Source: an uncultured Eubacteriales bacterium
Lineage (GTDB): Bacteria; Bacillota; Clostridia; Oscillospirales; Oscillospiraceae
Assembly (NCBI GenBank): GCA_900543085.1
Contig: UQQF01000006.1
Span: 9,794-73,793, forward strand
DNA: 64,000 nucleotides
Direction of reading: 5' to 3'
How positions within the stretch are numbered: position 1 is the first letter of the stretch; each line of letters opens with the position of its first letter. The notes beneath the pieces are model-generated. The model was not told the origin of the DNA and searched no databases. It saw nothing but the letters and a program-made list of their open reading frames with translations. Shown in pieces: positions 42,959 to 51,575 of the stretch. Made by a program: the position numbers and the translations under genes.

Positions 42959-44194
42959 ATGGAAAATTATAAGCCTTTGGCCGGAGTCAAGGTCGTGGAG
43001 CTCTCTTTCATGATGGCCGGCCCTTCCTGCTGCCGCTATCTCGCCGACTGGGGCGCGGACGTAATAAAAGTTGAAAAGAAGTCCGGCGACACCTTCAGGT
43101 TCTATCCCCCCACGATGGGAATGCCCGCCACTCAGGACTGCAACCCGCTCTACGACGACCTGAACGCCGGCAAGCGCTGCATTTCCCTCGACATCACCAA
43201 GCCCGAAGGCATGGAGGCCCTTCACAAGCTCCTCGCCCAGGCCGACGTGTTTGTGACCAACAACCGCCAGAAGGCGCTCGACAAGAACGGCCTCGACTAT
43301 AACAGCCTGAAGGAGAAGTATCCCGGCCTCATCATGGCCCAGGTTACCTCCTACGGCCGCAAGGGCCCCAGGTGCAACGACCCCGGCCAGGACACCATCT
43401 CCTTCTGGGTCAGCTCCGGCTTCAACGCCGACATGATGGTAGAGACCGACAACAGCTACCCGGTATTCGGCTCGAACGGCACCGGCGACTTCATAACCGG
43501 CCTGGGCCTGGCCTACGCCGTCGTCTGCGCGCTGTACAAGAAAAAGGAGACCGGCCTCGGCGACTATGTGGAGAATTCCCTCTACGGCATGGGCCTGTGG
43601 TGCACCAGCAACTACAACATCGGCTGCCTGCCCCAGTACAATTGGAAGATGCCCCGCCGCCGCGAGACCTGCACCCCCGGCAGCGCCCCCTTCAAGTGCA
43701 AGGACGGCAACTGGATTATGTGCGCGGTCGTCAACATCGAGTCCCAGTGGGCCGGTTTCGCCAACGCCATCGGCAAGCCTGAGTGGGCTCACCACGAGAT
43801 TTACGGCACGACCAAGGGCCAGAGCGACTTCAAGGTCCGCGAATATCTGATGAATGAGTGCGAGAGCATCTTCGCGTCCAAGACCTCGGTTGAGTGGGAC
43901 AAGATTTTCACCGACCTCGACCTGACCCACGACATCATGGCTCATTACGGCGACTTCGTGAATAACGAGCAGGCCATCGCCAACGAGTACGCCTTTGACG
44001 TCACCTACCCGAACGGACACAAGACCACGCTCATCCGCCCGTCCATGACCAGCGAGAAGATGGGAGTTCCCGAGTTTGTACGCGGCCCCATGACCGGAGA
44101 GCAGACCGAGAGCATCCTTGCCGAGCTGGGCTATTCCCCCGAGCAGATTAAGGCTATGGAGGAATCCGGAGCCGCATATCAGATAAGCCTCTGA
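42959..44194 (+). CDS. CaiB/BaiF-family (class III) CoA transferase
   Basis: ATG 42959 after ACGGAGG gives 411 residues; the longer reading from 42917 has no ribosome site. Family features are LAGVKVVELSFMMAGPSCCR, YLADWGADVIKVEKKSGD, then NAGKRCISLDITKPEGMEAL, and the catalytic Asp region GTGDFITGLGLAYAVVCALY. Class III enzymes swap CoA between acids through an Asp-acyl anhydride. As the last gene it would recycle CoA from the reduced product to the incoming acid, as CaiB does in carnitine metabolism. A hairpin terminator follows at once, with an IS1182 element against it. Confidence 0.87.
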   Translation: MENYKPLAGVKVVELSFMMAGPSCCRYLADWGADVIKVEKKSGDTFRFYPPTMGMPATQDCNPLYDDLNAGKRCISLDITKPEGMEALHKLLAQADVFVTNNRQKALDKNGLDYNSLKEKYPGLIMAQVTSYGRKGPRCNDPGQDTISFWVSSGFNADMMVETDNSYPVFGSNGTGDFITGLGLAYAVVCALYKKKETGLGDYVENSLYGMGLWCTSNYNIGCLPQYNWKMPRRRETCTPGSAPFKCKDGNWIMCAVVNIESQWAGFANAIGKPEWAHHEIYGTTKGQSDFKVREYLMNECESIFASKTSVEWDKIFTDLDLTHDIMAHYGDFVNNEQAIANEYAFDVTYPNGHKTTLIRPSMTSEKMGVPEFVRGPMTGEQTESILAELGYSPEQIKAMEESGAAYQISL

Positions 44195-44223
44195 GTCACT
44201 GCGCCCCGCGGCGCGTGAGAAGG

Positions 44224-44249
44224 GAGCCTGCACCTCGCGGTGCAGGCTC
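44224..44249 (+). terminator. Operon terminator stem, abutting the IS1182 end
   Basis: Perfect 11-bp stem GAGCCTGCACC / GGTGCAGGCTC (44224-44234, 44239-44249) with loop TCGC. The expected T run is absent because the IS1182 inverted repeat begins at the next base. Confidence 0.75.
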
Positions 44250-45824
44250 CAGCCTGTCGAAAAACCTGCTTTGGCACTCAGGCCAGAGCAGGTTTTCTGT
44301 TAGCAAATAAAACGAGAGAGGGAAAAAGCAGCGAAAAAACAGGTGCATTTTGGGGTGTTTGGGACCGCCTTCCGCCATCCGGCCCCGGATGGCGGCCATT
44401 CCATTTCCAGATCGCCAGCTTTTTCAGATTCATGGCAGCAAACTTGAGCTTCACCCAGTTTGTCACCTGGGCCAAGCCTCTGTACTGTGTGTAACGCATG
44501 CCGTGCTTCTCTTTCGCATCCGCAAACACTCGCTCAATTTTCTCTTTTCGCTGCCGGTACAGCTCTTTGTACACCGGTATATACCGGACATGCTCCGCCA
44601 TCTCCACATAGTCCCGCCAGATATGGCGCAGCACGGTTTTCTCACACCTGGCGTTTTCGGTGCACATCCCTCTGGAGGCACAGCTCCTGCATAGATAGCC
44701 CCGGCTTTTGTATTCCCGGTAGCCCTCCCGGTTTGTGGTGGAATAATGCAGCGCACGGTACTCCGGGCAGATCACGTCATCAAAGTATTCGTCATATACG
44801 TACGCCCACCAGGGGTGGCCGTTCTCTTTGGTCCTGGGGCGGGTATAGCAGGTGGACAGAGCACGGCCGCTGTCGAAGATCCTCTTGCAGATCCAGGGGG
44901 TTTTGTAGGCGCTGTCCGCTACCACGGTTTTGTGCTCGGGATAGTACTTGCACAATTCATCGTACAAAGGGTCAAAGGCTGCGCTGTCGTGTACATTACC
45001 GGGAGTAACATGAACGCTAAGGACAAAATTGTGTTTGTCGCAGGCTGTGTGCGCTTCGTAGGCAAAGCATTTTTTGTGTTCCCCCTTGTGGAAAACTCCG
45101 CTTTCCGGGTCGGTGGTGGACACCACCGTTTCCTTCGTTTCCGGCGGCTTTTTGTCGCTGTCATCGGAAAAGGGCTTCTTACCATGTTCTACCCGGTCTT
45201 TGTTTACCTCATTGAACAGCTCTTTCGCGTACCGCTTTGCCTGTTTGGGAACCGCCTTTCTGGCCTGCTTCTTCAGATTCCCACTCGCTTTAATATGCGT
45301 TCCGTCCACAAAAACGGCTTCTGTGTCCAGATAGCCTTCCTCTGCCGCGGCTTTGAGCACCCAGCGGAATACATACTCCACTGTTGCGTGGTTGAACCGG
45401 TGCTTGAAGTTGTAGCTCACTGTGGAGAAATGCGGCACCGCTTCGTTCAGCGGATATCCGATGAACCACCGGTATGCCAGATTCATGTTCACTTCTTCCA
45501 GGGTTCGACGAAGCGAGGGGATCCCGTAAATATGCTGGATCAGCACGATCTTGAACAGCACCACCGGGTCTACGCTTGGTCTGCCGTTGTCCTCGCAGTA
45601 CAAGTCCTCTACAAATTCGTAGATTCTCCTGAAATCGATGGCTGCGTCGATCTTTCGCAGCAAGTGATCCTGCGGCACCATATCTTCCAGGCTAACAAAT
45701 TCCATCTGTCCTCTGTTTTCTGCGTTCTTTACCAGCATCTTTTATCACCCTCCACCATTATACCGCATTTCTTCCACATTTACGAGAAAAAGGCCACCGA
45801 ATGGTGACCTTTTTCGACAGGCTG
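44250..45824 (-). mobile_element. IS1182-family insertion sequence
   Basis: About 1,575 bp bounded by the 15-bp inverted repeats CAGCCTGTCGAAAAA (44250-44264) and TTTTTCGACAGGCTG (45810-45824), with one transposase gene on the minus strand. No obvious target duplication. Both flanks are terminator-like hairpins, left at 44224-44249 and right at 45825-45850. Confidence 0.88.
44278..45738 (-). CDS. IS1182-family transposase
   Basis: The 486-residue protein has the family plan. The N-terminal part is the DUF772-type region (DIDFRRIYEFVEDLY-like AAIDFRRIYEFVEDLYCEDN, then PSVDPVVLFKIVLIQHIYGI). The DDE residues are in VFVDGTHIKASGN (Asp), VVADSAYKT (Asp) and RQRKEKIERVFADAKEKHGM (Glu). A Cys cluster CRSCASRGMC near residue 360 is also typical. 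All three acidic residues are present, so it could be active. Confidence 0.92.
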   Translation of the reverse strand: MLVKNAENRGQMEFVSLEDMVPQDHLLRKIDAAIDFRRIYEFVEDLYCEDNGRPSVDPVVLFKIVLIQHIYGIPSLRRTLEEVNMNLAYRWFIGYPLNEAVPHFSTVSYNFKHRFNHATVEYVFRWVLKAAAEEGYLDTEAVFVDGTHIKASGNLKKQARKAVPKQAKRYAKELFNEVNKDRVEHGKKPFSDDSDKKPPETKETVVSTTDPESGVFHKGEHKKCFAYEAHTACDKHNFVLSVHVTPGNVHDSAAFDPLYDELCKYYPEHKTVVADSAYKTPWICKRIFDSGRALSTCYTRPRTKENGHPWWAYVYDEYFDDVICPEYRALHYSTTNREGYREYKSRGYLCRSCASRGMCTENARCEKTVLRHIWRDYVEMAEHVRYIPVYKELYRQRKEKIERVFADAKEKHGMRYTQYRGLAQVTNWVKLKFAAMNLKKLAIWKWNGRHPGPDGGRRSQTPQNAPVFSLLFPSLVLFANRKPALA

Positions 45825-45888
45825 AAACTCCCGGCAGAGGCCGGGAGTTTTTGAGTTTTTGGGGTTTGGGGCTGCTGCCCCAACAAGT
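45825..45888 (+). repeat. Terminator hairpin plus TTTTTGGGGTTTGGGGC unit, copy 2
   Basis: AAACTCCCGG / CCGGGAGTTT (45825-45834, 45841-45850), then TTTTTGAG, then TTTTTGGGGTTTGGGGC, loop TGCT and GCCCCAACAAG. Same arrangement as 12929-12995. The rest of 45889-46014 has no gene. Confidence 0.7.
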
Positions 45889-45979
45889 TTTTTCGGAAAT
45901 GGCCGGCCATTTCCATTGCTTGCTGTTTCCCGAACCTCAAATATCGCTATTTGGTAAAATGTCCACGAGTTTGCACACA

Positions 45980-46009
45980 AAGGCTCCCCGGATTCTTCCG
46001 GGGAGCCTT
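45980..46009. terminator. Terminator of the SLH protein gene
   Basis: AAGGCTCCCCGG / CCGGGGAGCCTT (45980-45991, 45998-46009), 6-base loop, 5 bases from the leftward stop at 46015. Confidence 0.8.
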
Positions 46010-46014
46010 GACTT

Positions 46015-48426
46015 TTAACCTATCGCCTCAACAAACCGCATCAGCATCGCGGCCACCTGCGCTCTTGTGGCCTCGCCCTGGGGCGCGAGGGTGCTTTCGC
46101 TGGTGCCGTTCACGATGCCTGCGCCGCAGGCCCACTGCATGGCGGGAATGGCGTATTCACTCAAATCCGCGAAGTCGGCGTAGCTGAGGATATTGGTATC
46201 CTCGCCGATTGACACGTCATACCCCTTGTAAACCGCGTAGCGGTAGAGGATCACCGCAAGCTGCTCCCGCGCCACGGCGTCCTCCGCGCCGAACAGCCCG
46301 CCGCCGTAGCCGCCCACAATGCCCTCGCTGGCCGCCCAGCGGACGGCCTCGGCGTAGTACGCATCCCCGGCCACATCGGTAAAGTCCATCGCGTAGTCCA
46401 CCACAGGCTCACCCTCCAGCCGGTAGAGGATGGTAACGATCATGCTCCGGCTGGTGGTGGCATGGGGTGCAAAACTGGTTTCGCTGACGCCGTTCATCAT
46501 GCCGTTTTCATAGACGAACCGCACCGCGTCGGCAAACCAGTCGCCGTCATCCACGTCGCCAAAGGGCAGCGGCTCCGGGGCGATCTCGGCAAAGGACGCC
46601 TCCACCGTCACCTTGCCGGAGGGCATGGTGAACGTGTACTTGCCGTCGCCCTTGTCCGTGAGGGCGATCTCGTTGTCCCGGCTGTCGAGGACGGTCAGGC
46701 TCTCCAGCTCATACCCCTCGTCCGGGGTGACAGTGATGGTCACGGTGGTTCCGCGGGAGGCCCGGCTGGGGCTGACGCGCACAGTGCCGTTTTCCACATC
46801 GGGGGCGGTGACGGCGTAGGTGGTGGGGCCGCCGCCGGTGCTGTACCAGGAGACGGTGACGGTGCAAGTTGCGGATTTGCCGTCTGCGGTGGCGGTGATA
46901 GTGGCGGTGCCTGCACTCACGGCTGTGACGAGGCCGTTTGCGTCCACGGTGGCAACGCTTTTGTTGCTACTTTCCCACGTCACGTTTTTATTGCTGGCAT
47001 TATCCGGCAGCACCGTGGCGGTGAGCTGGGCGGTTTCGCCCTCCCTCAAGTCCAGATTGGTATTGTCCAGCGACACGCTTTCGACAGGGACAGTTGCCGC
47101 CGCATTGACCGTCAGAGTGGCGGCGCTGCTGGTAACGCTGCCTGCACTGTTGCTCACCACACACTGGTACTGGTAATTGTTCATTTCCAGCGTGGCGGCA
47201 TCTGTAGTGTAGCTATTGCTGGTCGCACCGGAAATATTGTTCCAGTTTGTGCCGTTGTCGGCGCTTTGCTGCCACTGATAGGAGAGGCTATCGCCGTTGG
47301 CCTCAACGGTAAAGCTGGCGGTCTGGCCCACGGTCACAGACTGGTTTGTGGGCGGGGTGGTAATGGTGGGGGCCTTAACAACGGTGCCACTGCCGCTGGT
47401 GGGTTCGCCTTCCAGGTTGCCGCCGCTCTCCACATTGATCGTGCCGTCGTTAGTCAACTTGCCGTTGGCGTTGAGGCTGGACCCGCCCGGGATGGTCAGG
47501 GTCTCGCCCTCACCGATCTCCAAATCCTCCTGCAATTCCACATCGCCGTACACGGTGCCTTCTGAGCCATTCCAGACGATGCCGCCGGTGCTGTCGGTAC
47601 TGCCAATATTGACATTCGGTTTAACGCTGACACCATCTGCTCTGATCCCGCCATTTCTGGCGTCCACAATGGCATTATCGGTGACGGTCAGGCTGGTGGT
47701 GGCGCTGGTAGCCTCATATGCTCCCACATAAAACTTTATTCCCTCACCGCTTGCGCTGCCGCTGGTGGTCAGGCTGCCGCCATTGACGGCAAGGGAGAGC
47801 TTTGGAGAGACGCTGGCTTTGGTGCTGGACTGCACATAGACGCCGGCGCGGTAAGGATCGGTACGAGTAATGTTTGCCTCAACAGACACGTTGTTGATGG
47901 TCAGGGAGGCATCGCCTGATCCGCTTTTGACATATATTCCGTAAGAACTACCAGAAACATCCAGGCTGCCATTACCCGTGATCGTCAGGGAGGCATCTTT
48001 GCCGTAGCTTGTCTCTGACATCTCTGCATTCACATAAATTCCATAAAGGGCCGAAGCGCATTCTATTGTGTTTGTGCCTTCCAATTCAATGGTCAGTGAC
48101 ACGGCGCTTTGTACATCGGACTGTGCATAAATCACAGCGTTCTTCCCGCTGCTATGAGTCGTCTTAATCGTAGCGTTCTTCAGCGTCAGGGTGGCGGTGC
48201 CTGGATCGTATTTGACATTCCAATCATTAGAATTGTCGGTAGCATTTTCGACCCATGTTAACTCCCCGCTGTCATTTGTACTCCAGTAGGTGGTATCTTC
48301 ACCACTCTTAACATTCTGATTTCCCACATAAAGATTATTAGGCGCATCTACCGCCAGCGCCGTGGCGGGCAGCAGGCTCAGGCACAGGGCAAGGGCCATG
48401 CACAGGCTTAAAACTTTCTTCCACAT
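46015..48426 (-). CDS. Secreted SLH surface protein with Ig-like domains
   Basis: The 803-residue protein begins with a signal peptide (MWKKVLSLCMALALCLSLLP, then ATALAVD). Next are a beta-helix-like region with repeated TLTIxGNG/SLTI turns (residues 60-320) and an Ig-like domain (QSVTVGQTASFTVEANGDSL, SYQWQQSADNG). A Big_2 domain follows (VPVESVSLDNTNLDLREGET, VTWESSNKSVATVDANGLVT), then a bacterial-repeat module (YAVTAPDVENGTVRVSPSRA). Three SLH repeats close the protein, starting at PFGDVDDGDWFADAVRFVYE, for attachment to pyruvylated cell-wall polymer. It is probably an adhesin or surface-layer component. A 53-residue membrane protein gene lies one base upstream, behind a hairpin and a CTGT repeat. 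Confidence 0.88.
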   Translation of the reverse strand: MWKKVLSLCMALALCLSLLPATALAVDAPNNLYVGNQNVKSGEDTTYWSTNDSGELTWVENATDNSNDWNVKYDPGTATLTLKNATIKTTHSSGKNAVIYAQSDVQSAVSLTIELEGTNTIECASALYGIYVNAEMSETSYGKDASLTITGNGSLDVSGSSYGIYVKSGSGDASLTINNVSVEANITRTDPYRAGVYVQSSTKASVSPKLSLAVNGGSLTTSGSASGEGIKFYVGAYEATSATTSLTVTDNAIVDARNGGIRADGVSVKPNVNIGSTDSTGGIVWNGSEGTVYGDVELQEDLEIGEGETLTIPGGSSLNANGKLTNDGTINVESGGNLEGEPTSGSGTVVKAPTITTPPTNQSVTVGQTASFTVEANGDSLSYQWQQSADNGTNWNNISGATSNSYTTDAATLEMNNYQYQCVVSNSAGSVTSSAATLTVNAAATVPVESVSLDNTNLDLREGETAQLTATVLPDNASNKNVTWESSNKSVATVDANGLVTAVSAGTATITATADGKSATCTVTVSWYSTGGGPTTYAVTAPDVENGTVRVSPSRASRGTTVTITVTPDEGYELESLTVLDSRDNEIALTDKGDGKYTFTMPSGKVTVEASFAEIAPEPLPFGDVDDGDWFADAVRFVYENGMMNGVSETSFAPHATTSRSMIVTILYRLEGEPVVDYAMDFTDVAGDAYYAEAVRWAASEGIVGGYGGGLFGAEDAVAREQLAVILYRYAVYKGYDVSIGEDTNILSYADFADLSEYAIPAMQWACGAGIVNGTSESTLAPQGEATRAQVAAMLMRFVEAIG

Positions 48427-48427
48427 T

Positions 48428-48589
48428 TCAATCGACCTCCTTCCGGTGGTATGCCGCCGCGCCCAGCGCGAACCCGGCGGCCAGGGCGGCCAGGACCAGC
48501 GCGGCTGCGTACACGCGCGTCTGCCGCTGCCGCTCCTTTGCCCGCACGCGCTCCTTTACGAGCGCCACGCGCGTTTCAGTGCTGTACAC
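48428..48589 (-). CDS. 53-residue single-pass membrane protein
   Basis: Read leftwards from GTG 48589, after AAAGGGGGCGG, the product is MYSTETRVALVKERVRAKER followed by a basic stretch, one hydrophobic helix (VYAAALVLAALAAGFALGAA) and a short tail. Similar short, basic, single-helix proteins often precede SLH genes in Clostridia; function unknown. It ends one base before the SLH gene start, so both are probably on one transcript. Confidence 0.6.
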   Translation of the reverse strand: MYSTETRVALVKERVRAKERQRQTRVYAAALVLAALAAGFALGAAAYHRKEVD

Positions 48590-48613
48590 GCAGCCGCCCC
48601 CTTTCCGATGGAA

Positions 48614-48662
48614 CGCAAAAAGGCGCGCCGCACCCACGGCTGAACCGTGGACGCAGCGCGCC
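48614..48662 (-). terminator. Strong leftward hairpin with U run ahead of the SLH operon
   Basis: On the minus-strand transcript an 18-pair stem (arms 48662-48645 and 48639-48622), including three G-U pairs, closes a 5-base loop and is followed by UUUUU. On the plus strand the three G-U pairs would be A-C mismatches, so the structure is tuned for leftward RNA. It either ends transcription from the gene at 48970-49947 or attenuates the SLH operon; a TATAAA-like -10 lies just upstream near 48670. Confidence 0.75.
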
Positions 48663-48716
48663 CGCATTTATAGCGTTATTATGCAGCTTTACGCAGCAGA
48701 AAAGGACAGACTTATC

Positions 48717-48775
<59 letters not shown>

Positions 48776-48969
48776 ATTATGGGGTAAAATCCCCGTTTGT
48801 CAAGAGGGTTTTTGTAAATTCTCATGCCCCGCCCTCCTCATTCTTCGCGGCCAAACCGCTTGCACCCATTATATATGACTTTTCCCAACCTGGCAAGAGG
48901 GTAACAGCGCAAAAGAAAACACTCCCCGCACACCACCGTGGAAGGAGCGGCGGCGCTGATGCCGACAGT

Positions 48970-49947
48970 TTATCCCATGCTCTCGTTCCCAGCAATGTCA
49001 AACACCGCCACGCAGTTTGATGCGGCTATGCTTTTCCGCAGCGCGCTGCCAATGGTAGACTGCAAGTTGCAGACGCAGAAACTGGCTCTCTCAAGCATAT
49101 AGTCCACGGCGCTGAGCGTCCGCTGCTTTTCGACCTTGGAATCCGAGTCCACATAAACTACGTCCTCGCACGGCTGGCAATAGCGTAGAGAAAATATGTC
49201 TCGGACATCTTCGGCGACGCTGTAGTGAACAACAGCTGTAATATGCTTGGCGTAACGTTCAAGTGCGGACATAAACGCCGAACCTACATATTCTGCCGCA
49301 ATCAAATAGCTTGTCACGCCATAAGCGCGGGAAAGGTATTCTGCCTGACGGTCAAAAGCCCTGACGTTCTCATACGTCGCCTTGCCCAGCGAAAAAACTG
49401 CGCATGGTTTATCGCATATCAGCCGCACATACATTGCCCTGCGCAGGCGGCGGCAGGCATTTGCCCGTACCGCACGAACGGCGCTGCCTGACACGCCAAG
49501 AGCCGTCCCTATCTGAGAGAGTGTTTCCCCGGAATTAATCTTCTGCAAGACGAGCTGTTCACGCTCCGGCAGCGTTTCAATCAGCCTTTCAATGCGCGAT
49601 GCCGTTTCTGCCGAGGTGATATCAATAATCTCCTTAGCTTTGAGCGCCCGACGAGTCATGCTGCTCTTTTCGTGGAACCCGTCATATATGTAAGTAATCA
49701 CGACGGACGCCTGATTGAGTGTCGGCCTGTCCGCTATCTCATTAGATATGTGTATCTCTTTCTTTGGAAAGTGATACTTCGCGTCCAGCGCAGCGGCATA
49801 GCACCAATCATAAAATTCTCCACGGCCACAAAAAACGAAAGTAATCTCTTTGTACTTCTGTACAACTGTGTAAACAGCTTGCTGCAAACGGCTCAGTATG
49901 TCTTTGTCATAGATTCTATCGTGTCCGAGAAATGCGCATATCGTCAT
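48970..49947 (-). CDS. Sigma region-4-like HTH between two SLOG-like domains, regulator of unknown role
   Basis: Read leftwards, ATG 49947 after GGGAGGGAC gives 325 residues; the frame is open upstream but lacks family-like sequence. Residues 1-75 (MTICAFLGHDRIYDKDILSR, then FVFCGRGEFYDWCYAAALDA) look like the SLOG/DUF1273-type nucleotide-binding fold. Residues 115-180 contain a sigma-70 region-4-like HTH (LPEREQLVLQKINSGETLSQ, IGTALGVSGSAVRAVR). The last 140 residues are again Rossmann-like and end with LQSTIGSALRKSIAASNCVA, a SLOG-like phosphate-loop helix. I know no described protein with this exact order. It could couple a nucleotide signal to transcription. Confidence 0.65.
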   Translation of the reverse strand: MTICAFLGHDRIYDKDILSRLQQAVYTVVQKYKEITFVFCGRGEFYDWCYAAALDAKYHFPKKEIHISNEIADRPTLNQASVVITYIYDGFHEKSSMTRRALKAKEIIDITSAETASRIERLIETLPEREQLVLQKINSGETLSQIGTALGVSGSAVRAVRANACRRLRRAMYVRLICDKPCAVFSLGKATYENVRAFDRQAEYLSRAYGVTSYLIAAEYVGSAFMSALERYAKHITAVVHYSVAEDVRDIFSLRYCQPCEDVVYVDSDSKVEKQRTLSAVDYMLERASFCVCNLQSTIGSALRKSIAASNCVAVFDIAGNESMG

Positions 49948-50125
49948 GTTGAAGTCCCTCCCACGAAATGTTAAATCGCAGTACAGCACATTGGTGGACG
50001 CCGAATACAGGAATCCTGTCCTGGCGAAAGAGATAATGGATTCTATTAAGGACATGGACGAGGAGGATTTGCTGGCTGTTTTGGCCGTCGTGAGGAGATT
50101 GAGGGAGAAAGAGAATTTGACCTAA
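49946..50125 (+). CDS. Possible 59-residue protein, divergent and overlapping
   Basis: ATG 49946 shares CATG with the leftward start at 49947. The product (MLKSLPRNVKSQYSTLVDAE, then NPVLAKEIMDSIKDMDEEDL and LAVLAVVRRLREKENLT) is hydrophilic, helical and natural-looking. No strong ribosome site is seen, and the ATG position conflicts with the neighbour, so this is tentative. Confidence 0.35.
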   Translation: MLKSLPRNVKSQYSTLVDAEYRNPVLAKEIMDSIKDMDEEDLLAVLAVVRRLREKENLT

Positions 50126-50144
50126 GCAGTTATTCATTCCGGCG

Positions 50145-50507
50145 TCACGGGCGCAGCTTCCGGCCGTGGTGGAATATTGCATGAGTGAAATAATTCAGGT
50201 TCAGGTTAATTTCGCAGCCATGCGTATTCGCATAAAAGCCAATCTCGTCAGCCAGTTGTATAACGTCCTTCAGATAGCACAGGCCGAAACAAGAGTTGAA
50301 ATAGTAGTCAACAGCAATGTACCCGACGTGCCTGGTTATCGTTATATCCAGCTCGTACAATTCTGAGATCTCTCTGGCAACCCTTACAAATTTCTTTGCG
50401 CCTTTTTGGCGACCCGGCAAAAGCACACAAACGAATTCCTCGCTCATAAGTTTCTTGAATTCTTCGTATGACTCAGCTGTGCTTATGCTGGGCTGCGGCA
50501 GCTCCAA
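50145..50507 (-). CDS. Hypothetical protein, start uncertain
   Basis: The 120-residue frame (from TTG 50507) reads MELPQPSISTAESYEEFKKL, then RVAREISELYELDITITRHV and a Tyr/Phe-rich half. Protein-like sequence continues upstream (EKATGEIIYEKTYPKDNWEE) for about 30 codons to an in-frame stop without any ATG, GTG or TTG, so the true start is either TTG 50507 or a lost codon. No family recognised. It precedes the SLOG-like regulator on the same strand. Confidence 0.5.
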   Translation of the reverse strand: MELPQPSISTAESYEEFKKLMSEEFVCVLLPGRQKGAKKFVRVAREISELYELDITITRHVGYIAVDYYFNSCFGLCYLKDVIQLADEIGFYANTHGCEINLNLNYFTHAIFHHGRKLRP

Positions 50508-50699
50508 ATCTTTGATTAGCTCCTCCCAATTATCCTTCGGATATGTTTTCTCGTAAATAATCTCTCCCGTTGCCTTCTCCCCCTATATCCAGTCTGCAAG
50601 GTTGGTAACGCGGAACAGCCCCCTCACCTCGCGCTGCCAGCATGTCAAAATGCCGGCAGTGGCATTCGACAAAACCAGGTTTTCATATTGAACTTCACA

Positions 50700-50762
50700 T
50701 TAGTCCTTGTAGCTGCACTATTATAGCACGGATCAGCTTTTTAGTACAGGTACAAGGACTAA
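50700..50762. promoter_or_regulatory. Divergent control region with 12-bp inverted repeat
   Basis: TTAGTCCTTGTA (50700-50711) and TACAAGGACTAA (50751-50762) are perfect inverted copies flanking a leftward TATAAT-like box. A rightward TATAAT lies near 50781-50786. They are good candidate operators for the HTH protein at 50823. No other gene in 50508-50822. Confidence 0.6.
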
Positions 50763-50822
50763 TTTCCCACACGTTGCCCATATAATAATTGGTACAGTTA
50801 CAGGAGCGTGTGGTGAGAATGG

Positions 50823-51062
50823 ATGCAGTTGAACGAAGCAGTCAGCAAACGGCTGACCGAACTCCTGCGGGAAAGAGACATGACGCAGTATCAGCTTTAC
50901 ATGAAAAGCGGGGTTCCAAAGTCAAGCATCGGCAACGTAGTCAACTGCGCCTACGATTCCGTCAAGCTGCGTATCATCCACGAGATGTGTCAGGGCTTAA
51001 ACATCAGCATTAGCGAGTTTTTCAATTCACCACTGTTTGATGAGAGCAACTTGGAGCCGTAA
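50823..51062 (+). CDS. Small XRE-family HTH protein 1
   Basis: The 79-residue protein is almost only an HTH: VSKRLTELLRERDMTQYQLY, then KSGVPKSSIGNVVN and RIIHEMCQGLNISISEFF. It follows the 12-bp inverted repeat at 50700-50762, which it may bind. A terminator ends the gene. Confidence 0.8.
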   Translation: MQLNEAVSKRLTELLRERDMTQYQLYMKSGVPKSSIGNVVNCAYDSVKLRIIHEMCQGLNISISEFFNSPLFDESNLEP

Positions 51063-51092
51063 AACATCACCGCAGATTACATTAAGCCAGAC

Positions 51093-51125
51093 AGCTCCAC
51101 AGCACGGTTCGCTGTGGAGCTTTTA
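51093..51125 (+). terminator. Terminator after the first small HTH gene
   Basis: AGCTCCACAGC / GCTGTGGAGCT (51093-51103, 51111-51121), 7-base loop, then TTTT. Confidence 0.85.
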
Positions 51126-51279
51126 CTCTTAGAACGGCTCAAGAAATGATGGACAACTGCTCTGAACAGGCTGATAGTATTGTCTCAATTATATTCTGTT
51201 ATGCGTCATTTATCAATAGTTAGATAGCATCTAATTTTATTTGCGCTCATTCCAGGTAAAATTATATGGGGTGACGCAC

Positions 51280-51528
51280 ATGGAAAACGAGATTGCATTC
51301 GATAACTCCCAGAAATATATTGAGATAGGTTACAACATAGCCTACTACCGCAAGCACGCGGGACTAACGCAGGAGCAGCTTGCGGAGCTGGTTGGCATCA
51401 GCCGCCAGCATATCGGCGCACTGGAGGCTCCAAACATTGTGCGCCCTATTTCGCTGGAGCTGCTTTTCAATATAGCTACAGTATTGGATATACCGGCGTA
51501 CAAGCTGCTTGTATTTAGAGGAGAATGA
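51280..51528 (+). CDS. Small XRE-family HTH protein 2
   Basis: ATG 51280, after GGGGTGACGCAC, gives 82 residues with a clear HTH (YNIAYYRKHAGLTQEQLAEL, then VGISRQHIGALEAPNI and LFNIATVLDIPAYKLL). It is convergent with the YolD gene. The target is unknown. Confidence 0.8.
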   Translation: MENEIAFDNSQKYIEIGYNIAYYRKHAGLTQEQLAELVGISRQHIGALEAPNIVRPISLELLFNIATVLDIPAYKLLVFRGE

Positions 51529-51575
51529 ATTACCGCCCGACGAAATCTTCCGTCGAGCGGTTTTTTGTTGCGGTT

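Noticed and set aside
41375..44233. Leftward open frame of 952 codons opposite the flavoprotein and CaiB-like genes
   Set aside because: It crosses three real genes on the other strand; open only because of their codon bias.
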